Shown here: positions 1 through 6,314 of the stretch, piece after piece
Numbering within the stretch: position 1 is the stretch's first letter
Layout of the letters: each line of letters begins with the position of its first letter
The notes under the pieces: model-generated
The model's input: only the letters and a program-made list of their open reading frames with translations
Databases searched by the model: none
Told to the model about the DNA's origin: nothing
From: CALLPQ01 sp964421675
Lineage (GTDB): Bacteria > Pseudomonadota > Alphaproteobacteria > Caulobacterales > Parvularculaceae
Assembly: GCA_964421675.1 (NCBI GenBank)
Contig: CAYQXV010000014.1
Span: forward strand, 1-64,000
DNA: 64,000 nucleotides
Direction of reading: 5' to 3'
Made by a program: the position numbers and the translations under genes

Positions 1-634
1 TCAGGCTAGTGATGGAATCATTGTTGGTGCTGGTACTGTGATTGCAGACAACCCCGCCTTAACGGTCAGGGACGCGGATAGAGCGAGCGAGGCGCAGGGC
101 GCGAACGCAATGGGGGCCTTTTCAAATCCCCGCCGCATCATTCTCGATACGCGCGCACGCACATCGCCCATGGCAAAGGCCTATCAGCATCATGAAACTG
201 ATATGGCGCGCCCTTTACTCGTTACCACGCAGGCGGCCCCTCGCGAGCGGCTATCGTTGTTTCGCAAGCAAGGCATTGACGTTTGGGAATTGCCGCAAAC
301 CGCAGCCGGTCTAATTGATTTAAACGCTTTGACCTCTCGTCTTGCAAAAGAGGGGCTCAACGCGGTCATGGTTGAAGGCGGGGCTGAGATATTGGGAAGC
401 TTTTTCGATGCCGGGCTCGTTGATGAGGTTTGGGCATTTCTGGCCCCGATGATTATTGGCGGGTCTGGAAAGTCTGCTGTCGCGGGCCATGGGTTGGCGC
501 AACTTGGCGATGGATTGCGGTTTGACGCGCTCACCACCGAGACTGTCGGCGCAGATATTTTGCTCCGTGGTCAGATTACTCGCGAGGTGAGACAAAATGT
601 TGAGGAGGGCGCTCAATGTTCACAGGTCTCGTAG
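1..634 (+). CDS. ribD: Riboflavin biosynthesis protein RibD, C-terminal reductase domain (5' end outside window)
   Basis: The reading frame is open from base 2 and runs to the TAG at 632-634. It encodes the reductase half of RibD, which reduces the ribosyl side chain of the pyrimidine intermediate with NADPH in riboflavin synthesis. Visible family signatures are ASDGIIVGAGTV followed by ADNPALTVR near the start, and VEGGAEILGSFFDAGLVDE in the second half. The deaminase domain and true start lie upstream of the window. The 3' end overlaps ribE by 19 bp, which points to translational coupling in a riboflavin operon. The identification is secure from the motifs and the following ribE, ribB and ribH genes. 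Confidence 0.93.
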   Translation, partial: QASDGIIVGAGTVIADNPALTVRDADRASEAQGANAMGAFSNPRRIILDTRARTSPMAKAYQHHETDMARPLLVTTQAAPRERLSLFRKQGIDVWELPQTAAGLIDLNALTSRLAKEGLNAVMVEGGAEILGSFFDAGLVDEVWAFLAPMIIGGSGKSAVAGHGLAQLGDGLRFDALTTETVGADILLRGQITREVRQNVEEGAQCSQVS

Positions 635-1296
635 AAGAAATGGGAACGGTTGCCAACGCGCACCGAACCCATGACAGTTTTGATTTAACGATCCGGGCCA
701 GCACTGTGCTGGAAGGGGTTGCGCTGGGAGATTCCATCTGTGTGAACGGTGTGTGCCTAACGGTTACCGCCTTTGACGAGGGAGCCTTTACGGTGGGCCT
801 TGCGCCTGAAACCAGAAACCGCACCAATCTTGGGGCCCTGAAATCCGGAGACCCGGTCAATCTTGAACGCTCCGTGACCCCGTCTACGCGAATGGGCGGG
901 CATTATGTTCAAGGCCATGTCGATGGAACGGGCACCCTTGCCAGCGTGACAAAAGATGAAGATGCGCTGTGGATTCGGATTAATTTAGATCCCGGCCTGA
1001 TGCGCTATATTGTTGAAAAGGGCTATGTCGCTATTGACGGCACCAGCCTGACAGTTGTTGAAACTGGTCCCGATTGGTTCACACTCACGCTCATTGCCTA
1101 TTCGCAGCAAAAGGTCATTCTTGCCCGCAAGCAAGTTGGCGATAGCGTGAATATCGAAGTTGATATTTTAGCAAAATATGTTGAACGGTTGGTTGGTGCG
1201 CAATCTACACCAGCTAGTGCTCATCAATCCTCCCAGCCTATTACCGAAGATTTTTTATCCGCAAACGGATTTACCCCGAAAGGAGCCCGCTCATGA
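616..1296 (+). CDS. ribE: Riboflavin synthase, alpha subunit
   Basis: Converts two molecules of 6,7-dimethyl-8-ribityllumazine to riboflavin and a pyrimidine. The protein has 226 residues and starts with the diagnostic MFTGLVEE. Two lumazine-binding barrel repeats are visible: ICVNGVCLTV and GHYVQGHVDGTG in the first half and VAIDGTSLTVV in the second. The C-terminal 30 residues form a variable tail. The start at 616 lies inside the end of ribD, and the stop overlaps the ATG of ribB by four bases, so ribD-ribE-ribB is a tightly coupled unit. Confidence 0.97.
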   Translation: MFTGLVEEMGTVANAHRTHDSFDLTIRASTVLEGVALGDSICVNGVCLTVTAFDEGAFTVGLAPETRNRTNLGALKSGDPVNLERSVTPSTRMGGHYVQGHVDGTGTLASVTKDEDALWIRINLDPGLMRYIVEKGYVAIDGTSLTVVETGPDWFTLTLIAYSQQKVILARKQVGDSVNIEVDILAKYVERLVGAQSTPASAHQSSQPITEDFLSANGFTPKGARS

Positions 1297-1952
1297 CGCA
1301 ACGGGACACAAACCTGCTTACTGTTCCAGAGGCTATCCATCAGTTTCGCGCTGGAAAATTTGTGATCATTGTCGATGATGAAGATCGTGAAAATGAAGGC
1401 GATCTTGCTCTGGCGGCAGATTTTATCACTCCTCAAGCGGTGAATTTTTGCGCTAAAGAGGGACGCGGCTTGATATGCCTGTCGATGGCGGGCGCATTGA
1501 TCGACCGGTTCGCACTGCCATTGATGGTACCGGCGGAGGAAAATGGGTCCGGGTTTGGAACACCGTTTACTGTCTCTGTGGAGGCCGCAAGCGGGGTTTC
1601 AACGGGAATATCAGCAGCTGATCGCTCGCATACTATGCGCACACTGATTGATCCGGCTTCTACCCCTGATGATATTGTAATGCCTGGCCATTGCTTCCCT
1701 TTGCGGGCGCGCGATAATGGCGTGTTGGAACGCAACGGGCAGACAGAAGCATCGATGGATCTTGCCCGGTTAGCCGATCTCACACCTGCTGCAATGATTT
1801 GCGAGGTGATGAATGATGATGGCACCATGGCGAGATTGCCCGACTTGATGGAATTTGCTGCCCGCCATGAGCTGGGCATTGTTTCGGTCAAAGCCTTGAT
1901 TGAATATCGTCTGGCAACAGAAAAACAAAATATATTGCGTCACGCTGGCTGA
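1293..1952 (+). CDS. ribB: 3,4-dihydroxy-2-butanone 4-phosphate synthase (RibB only, no GTP cyclohydrolase II domain)
   Basis: Makes the four-carbon precursor of lumazine from ribulose 5-phosphate. At 219 residues it is a single-domain RibB, not the RibBA fusion common in bacteria. Conserved motifs are VDDEDRENEGD (residues about 28-38), GFGTPFTV, the GISAADR loop, PGHCFPLRA and NDDGTMARLPDL. The usual GHTEA motif reads GQTEA here: residue 150 is Gln (codon 1740-1742) in place of a His known as a metal ligand in characterised enzymes. This may be a lineage variant or may lower activity. No ribA is present in the window, so GTP cyclohydrolase II must be encoded elsewhere. The start overlaps the ribE stop. 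Confidence 0.95.
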   Translation: MTQRDTNLLTVPEAIHQFRAGKFVIIVDDEDRENEGDLALAADFITPQAVNFCAKEGRGLICLSMAGALIDRFALPLMVPAEENGSGFGTPFTVSVEAASGVSTGISAADRSHTMRTLIDPASTPDDIVMPGHCFPLRARDNGVLERNGQTEASMDLARLADLTPAAMICEVMNDDGTMARLPDLMEFAARHELGIVSVKALIEYRLATEKQNILRHAG

Positions 1953-1992
1953 ACAACGGGCTGGCCAAGGGATTGAAGAAGGAGTTTTCGCC

Positions 1993-2466
1993 ATGGGTGA
2001 AAAGATAGAAGGCAGCCTGTCTGGTGCAGGGTTAAAAATATGCATTCTCTCAACGCGCTGGAATGAATTTATCGTTGAGCGCTTGGCAAGCGGTGCGCAT
2101 GCTGCATTGACCCGTCACGGCGTGGACGCCGGTGCGATTGATGAAGTGTTGGTGCCGGGCGCTTATGAGCTTGCCTTCGCTGCGCGAAAATTGACCAAGT
2201 CCGGTCGCTATGATGCGGTCGTTGCCCTTGGCTGTGTTATTCGCGGTTCTACGCCCCATTTTGATTATGTTGCCGGGGAGGCTGCTCGCGGACTTGCCGG
2301 GGCGATGGCCGAAAGCGGTATTCCTGTTTCCTTTGGTGTTTTGACGACCGATACAATCGAACAAGCGATTGAACGGGCAGGCACGAAAGCTGGTAATAAG
2401 GGCGAGGAAGCAGCGATCGTTGCCATTGAGATGGCAAACCTGTCCCGTCAGATTGAGGAGCATTAA
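1993..2466 (+). CDS. ribH: 6,7-dimethyl-8-ribityllumazine synthase
   Basis: Condenses the RibB product with the diaminouracil intermediate to give lumazine, the substrate of RibE. The 157-residue product has the family signatures STRWNEFIVE, VPGAYELAFAAR, VALGCVIRGSTPHFDYV and FGVLTTDTIEQA. The frame is open upstream to 1900, but the ATG at 1993 is chosen because a strong GAAGGAG ribosome site lies just before it (about 1978-1984) and the resulting length fits the family. It sits 40 bp after ribB and 3 bp before folE, in the same operon. Confidence 0.95.
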   Translation: MGEKIEGSLSGAGLKICILSTRWNEFIVERLASGAHAALTRHGVDAGAIDEVLVPGAYELAFAARKLTKSGRYDAVVALGCVIRGSTPHFDYVAGEAARGLAGAMAESGIPVSFGVLTTDTIEQAIERAGTKAGNKGEEAAIVAIEMANLSRQIEEH

Positions 2467-2469
2467 GAG

Positions 2470-3084
2470 ATGAGCGCGGATCCTATGCCAACCATACCCC
2501 AAGCTGCGAACATGACGGAACGGGCAAACCGTGACGCAGCGGAAGACGCTGTTCGCACATTATTGTCCTATTTTGGCGAAGACCCAGCGCGCGAAGGGTT
2601 AGTCGATACGCCTCGGCGATTTGTTGATGCGTATGAAGAATTTTTGAGTGGATATACGCAAGATCCGATTGAGATTTTATCGCGGACATTCGAAGAAGTT
2701 GCGGGCTATGACGATATCGTCTTGATGAAGAATATCCGGTTCGAAAGTCATTGCGAACACCATATTCAACCCATGATTGGCACAGCCCATGTTGCGTATC
2801 TTCCCGCAGGGAAGGTCGTTGGCATTTCAAAATTGGCACGAACGGTTGAGGTTTATGCTCGCCGGTTACAAAGTCAGGAAATTTTGACGAACCAAATTGC
2901 CGATGCCATTGAAAAAGCACTGGCACCCCGCGGTGTGGCCGTTTTAATTGATGCAGAACATCAATGCATTACAACGCGCGGCATTCACAAGCATGAAGTT
3001 TCTTGTGTGACGCGCGCGTTTCGCGGTGCATTTGCGAGCGATCCTAATATTGAGGCGCGGTTTTTCAGACTTATAGGCGAGTAG
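2470..3084 (+). CDS. folE: GTP cyclohydrolase I
   Basis: Converts GTP to dihydroneopterin triphosphate, the first step to folate and other pterins. The 204-residue protein shows the Zn and active-site motifs ESHCEHHIQPMIG (about residues 93-105), VGISKLARTVEVYARRLQ, and AEHQCITTRG. It starts three bases after the ribH stop, so it is probably co-transcribed with the riboflavin genes. This couples two GTP-consuming cofactor pathways; in many alphaproteobacteria nusB follows ribH instead. It ends nine bases from the convergent msrA stop, with no obvious terminator between. Confidence 0.96.
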   Translation: MSADPMPTIPQAANMTERANRDAAEDAVRTLLSYFGEDPAREGLVDTPRRFVDAYEEFLSGYTQDPIEILSRTFEEVAGYDDIVLMKNIRFESHCEHHIQPMIGTAHVAYLPAGKVVGISKLARTVEVYARRLQSQEILTNQIADAIEKALAPRGVAVLIDAEHQCITTRGIHKHEVSCVTRAFRGAFASDPNIEARFFRLIGE

Positions 3085-3093
3085 CCGTCCGCT

Positions 3094-3879
3094 CTATTGA
3101 TGGGTCGTGACCGCTGAGGTGTCGAGCGTGTCGGTGTCGGGTTTGCCCCAAAGCTCGGCAATACGCGCATCGCGGCCGCACCGTGTACGATACACTTTAT
3201 AGCGTAGAGGATTTTTCAGATAATAATCTTGATGATACTCTTCTGCTACCCAAAATGTTGATGCATCGATAATCGGGGTGACAACCGGCTTCCCGAGATC
3301 TTGCGAGGCTTGATCGGCAGAGGCTTGCGCAATTTCGCGTTCTTCAGGTGACTGAACAAAAATGGCCGTGCGGTAAGACGATCCACGGTCACAAAATTGT
3401 CCGCCTGCATCAAGCGGGTCGATATGGCGGAAATGATAATCAACAAGGGTGCGGTAATCCACAATGGATGGATTATAGGTAACTTGAACCGCTTCAAAAT
3501 GGCCGGTTTCCGTATAGCTCACTTCTCTGTAGGTTGGATTGTCGACAGTGCCGCCCGTATAGCCGGAGACGGCTTCAACGACGCCCGGCAATTTTTCGAA
3601 ATCAGATTCGGTACACCAAAAACATCCCCCGGCAAAGACGGCGGTTTTGGAGGGAACCTCAACGGGTTCCGTATCGGAGGTAGACGCTTGGGCCTTTGAA
3701 GGTGTGGCGGCTTCCACCGAATTTGCGCTTTGCGTTTTTGCCTCAATGGGCGGTGAGCTATCTTGCGCACATGCGCTAACCAATCCGATGGCAAATAGCG
3801 CCATCGCCGCGCTCATTGCAGAATGTTTTTTTGATCGATTGACGGCAAAGGTATGGTTATCGTTAGGGAAGCGCATCAT
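3094..3879 (-). CDS. msrA: Peptide-methionine (S)-S-oxide reductase MsrA, predicted lipoprotein
   Basis: Reduces methionine-S-sulfoxide in proteins. The catalytic motif GGCFWC is present, with GYTGG, the TGHFEAVQV strand, the HIDPLD metal/substrate loop and resolving cysteines near the C-terminus (FCDRGSSYR and TRCGRD). The first 45 residues contain a basic start, a hydrophobic stretch and a lipobox-like GLVSAC, followed by a polar linker. This predicts export and lipid anchoring, so the enzyme would repair envelope proteins rather than cytosolic ones. Two adjacent ATG codons (3879, 3876) could serve as start. Transcribed convergently to folE. Confidence 0.94.
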   Translation of the reverse strand: MMRFPNDNHTFAVNRSKKHSAMSAAMALFAIGLVSACAQDSSPPIEAKTQSANSVEAATPSKAQASTSDTEPVEVPSKTAVFAGGCFWCTESDFEKLPGVVEAVSGYTGGTVDNPTYREVSYTETGHFEAVQVTYNPSIVDYRTLVDYHFRHIDPLDAGGQFCDRGSSYRTAIFVQSPEEREIAQASADQASQDLGKPVVTPIIDASTFWVAEEYHQDYYLKNPLRYKVYRTRCGRDARIAELWGKPDTDTLDTSAVTTHQ

Positions 3880-3955
3880 TTCAGATTCTCTTTATGACTC
3901 ATTTTCACAATGGGTGTAGTTGACACGCATATCTCGATTCAGACAATGGTGTAGG

Positions 3956-4165
3956 TTAGCGGTGTCGTTTAGCCCTGATAAAGATGTGGGGTGAATTTTT
4001 AGTGTCGGCANNNNNNNNNNNNNNNNNNNNNNNNNNNNNNNNNNNNNNNNNNNNNNNNNNNNNNNNNNNNNNNNNNNNNNNNNNNNNNNNNNNNNNNNNN
4101 NNNNNNNNNNTTAGCGGTGTCGTTTAGCCCTGATAAAGATGTGGGGTGAATTTTTAGTGTCGGCA
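3956..4165. repeat. Identical 55-bp sequence on both sides of an assembly gap
   Basis: Bases 3956-4010 and 4111-4165 are identical over 55 bp, and the only thing between them is the 100-base N run. This is what scaffolding leaves when two contigs share a terminal k-mer. The real gap may therefore have zero length (one copy only) or may hide a longer repeated element bounded by this sequence. The intergenic region between msrA and the GH42 gene (3880-4214) holds nothing else that I recognise. Confidence 0.9.
4011..4110. other. Assembly gap (100 N)
   Basis: Run of exactly 100 N, a placeholder length. It lies in the intergenic region upstream of the GH42 beta-galactosidase, so the promoter or a divergent regulator of that gene could be missing. 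Confidence 0.99.
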
Positions 4166-4214
4166 AGTGGACTTCACGCAGCTGTGAGGCGAACTTGGCA
4201 AAATCGCTCGAAAA

Positions 4215-6221
4215 ATGGAACCAATCATGAAAATCGGTGTTTGTTATTACCCGGAGCACTGGGATCGGACACAATGGGCGAGCGATGCTGAGCAGATGGT
4301 TAAGGCCGGAATATCGGTCGTTCGTATCGGGGAGTTTGCCTGGTCGCGGCTAGAGCCGCAGCGAGAGGCATGGGAGTTTGAGTGGCTTGATGAGGCGATC
4401 GCAACGCTAGGGAACGCCGGGTTAAAGGTCATTCTGGGAACGCCGACGGCGACACCGCCAAAATGGTTAATCGATGAGCATCCTGAAATTTTGGCTGTCG
4501 ATAGTTATGGACGGCCGAGACGGTTCGGGTCGCGCCGACATTATTGTTTTTCTTCGCCCGCCTACGCTAAAGAAACAATCCGCATTGTTACCCGACTTGC
4601 TCAGCGATACGGAGAAATCAACACTGTCATCGCATGGCAAACCGACAATGAATATGGATGCCACGATACAGTGCGCAGTTATTCTCCAGCCGCAACCCTC
4701 GCCTTTCGGCAGTGGTTAAACCATCGATATGGCGACATCGCAGCGTTGAATGCGGCATGGGGTACGGTTTTCTGGTCGCAGGAATATCAACGCTTTGACC
4801 AGATTGATTTACCAAATTTGACGGTAACAGAACCTAATCCATCCCATGTTCTCGATTTTTATCGGTTCTCGTCGGATCAAGTCATTGCCTATAATCGTCT
4901 GCAAACAGACATAGTGCGAAAATTTTCACCGGGCCGGGACATCTACCATAATTTTATGGGTCACTTCACCGATTTTGATCATTTCGCCCTTAGCCGCGAT
5001 ATTGATGTGGCATCGTGGGATAGTTATCCGTTGGGATTTCTGGTTCAAGAAAATTATCAACGCGGCGATCAAGAAACCTATTTACGCCAAGGCCATCCCG
5101 ATTTTGCCGGTTTTCATCACGAATTATACCGCGCTTGCGGGCTTCAAAATGGACAGCGTTCTGCGCGCTGGGCGGTTATGGAACAACAACCTGGCCCGGT
5201 GAATTGGGCGCCCAGTAATCCCGCACCGCTGAAAGGTATGGTACGCTTATGGGGCCATGAAGTGCGCGGCCACGGCGGTGAGATGGTCAGCTATTTCCGA
5301 TGGCGTCAAGCGCCTTTTGCGCAGGAAAATTTACATGCGGGATTATTACGGTTTGATGGAGCGTCCGCACAAGGTCTTGGTGAGGTACACTCTCTGTCAG
5401 ATGAAGTGTCAAAGACAGCTGCGCTCGATTTTACCGCGACGCCCGCCCGTGTTGCTCTGGTCTTTGACTATGACACGCAATGGATGTCGCAGATAAAACC
5501 GCAAGGCGAGGGTTGGGATTATTTTCGGCTTGCCATGCGCTTTTTTGAAAGCGCGCGCAGCTTAGGCCTTGGTGTTAATATTGTGCCGCCTGGGGCCTCA
5601 CTTGAGGGATATGATATTGTCCTTGTCCCCAGCCTTATTCATTTATCTGAAGCCGCGATGGATGCGTTTAAATCTACAAAGGCGCAAATTGTTTTTGGCC
5701 CGCGTATGGGCACGATGAGCGAATGCATGCATATGGTGTCCTGCGCATGGGCACCGTTAATGCCGATTGAAGTGACGCGGTCGGAAAGTTTTCCCGCATG
5801 GTTCTCCCAAGAGGGGGAGGCGACATCTAAGCTTTTTAGCGCTGAAGATGTTTACATCACCGACTGGTTAGATCATGTCGAGACGCAGCTTGTGCCTTTG
5901 GCCACTGTAAACGGTCACGGTATCATTTATCAGCATGCCAATAAATGGATGATTGCCGGTGTTCCTACTGATAGCTTTTTGAAAAAGATCATGCACGCTG
6001 TGTGCGGTGCGGCGTTAGTCCCTGTGACTGAGCTACCAGAAGGGGTTCGTCTTCATCATGGAGAAACTAAAGACGGGGAGCAGGTTTTACAGGCGGTAAA
6101 TTATTCCGCGCAATCGCAAACATTACCGCCCAATCTATGCCCGCAGGGTGCGCAGTTTTTGGTTGGAAGCGCGGTCCTCGATCCAGCCGATATTGCGATA
6201 TGGAAGATGCCTCAATCCTAA
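4215..6221 (+). CDS. Beta-galactosidase, glycoside hydrolase family 42
   Basis: Hydrolyses terminal beta-D-galactosides. The 668-residue protein opens with MKIGVCYYPEHW, the hallmark start of GH42, continues through a TIM barrel with RIGEFAWSRLEP and TPTATPPKWL, and carries the acid/base Glu in WQTDNEYGCHD and the nucleophile Glu in AVMEQQPGPVNW. The middle trimerisation domain and small C-terminal beta domain follow. There is no signal peptide, so it should be cytoplasmic. ATG at 4215 gives four extra residues; ATG at 4227 matches the family start better and has GGA seven bases before it. It converges with the TonB-dependent receptor, and a galT gene lies at 53744. Confidence 0.95.
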   Translation: MEPIMKIGVCYYPEHWDRTQWASDAEQMVKAGISVVRIGEFAWSRLEPQREAWEFEWLDEAIATLGNAGLKVILGTPTATPPKWLIDEHPEILAVDSYGRPRRFGSRRHYCFSSPAYAKETIRIVTRLAQRYGEINTVIAWQTDNEYGCHDTVRSYSPAATLAFRQWLNHRYGDIAALNAAWGTVFWSQEYQRFDQIDLPNLTVTEPNPSHVLDFYRFSSDQVIAYNRLQTDIVRKFSPGRDIYHNFMGHFTDFDHFALSRDIDVASWDSYPLGFLVQENYQRGDQETYLRQGHPDFAGFHHELYRACGLQNGQRSARWAVMEQQPGPVNWAPSNPAPLKGMVRLWGHEVRGHGGEMVSYFRWRQAPFAQENLHAGLLRFDGASAQGLGEVHSLSDEVSKTAALDFTATPARVALVFDYDTQWMSQIKPQGEGWDYFRLAMRFFESARSLGLGVNIVPPGASLEGYDIVLVPSLIHLSEAAMDAFKSTKAQIVFGPRMGTMSECMHMVSCAWAPLMPIEVTRSESFPAWFSQEGEATSKLFSAEDVYITDWLDHVETQLVPLATVNGHGIIYQHANKWMIAGVPTDSFLKKIMHAVCGAALVPVTELPEGVRLHHGETKDGEQVLQAVNYSAQSQTLPPNLCPQGAQFLVGSAVLDPADIAIWKMPQS

Positions 6222-6262
6222 GCAAGGTTTTGATGTTTCGGATCAACATTCATTCAAGCAAT

Positions 6263-6291
6263 AAAAAACGCGCCACAAAGGGCGCGATTTT
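6263..6291. terminator. Bidirectional rho-independent terminator
   Basis: A six-pair GC stem (CGCGCC/GGCGCG, 6269-6286) is flanked by an A-run on the left and ATTTT on the right. It can stop transcription of the GH42 gene from the left and of the TonB-dependent receptor from the right. Confidence 0.75.
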
Positions 6292-6314
6292 CACAAATTG
6301 GTGTGTTGGTTGAA

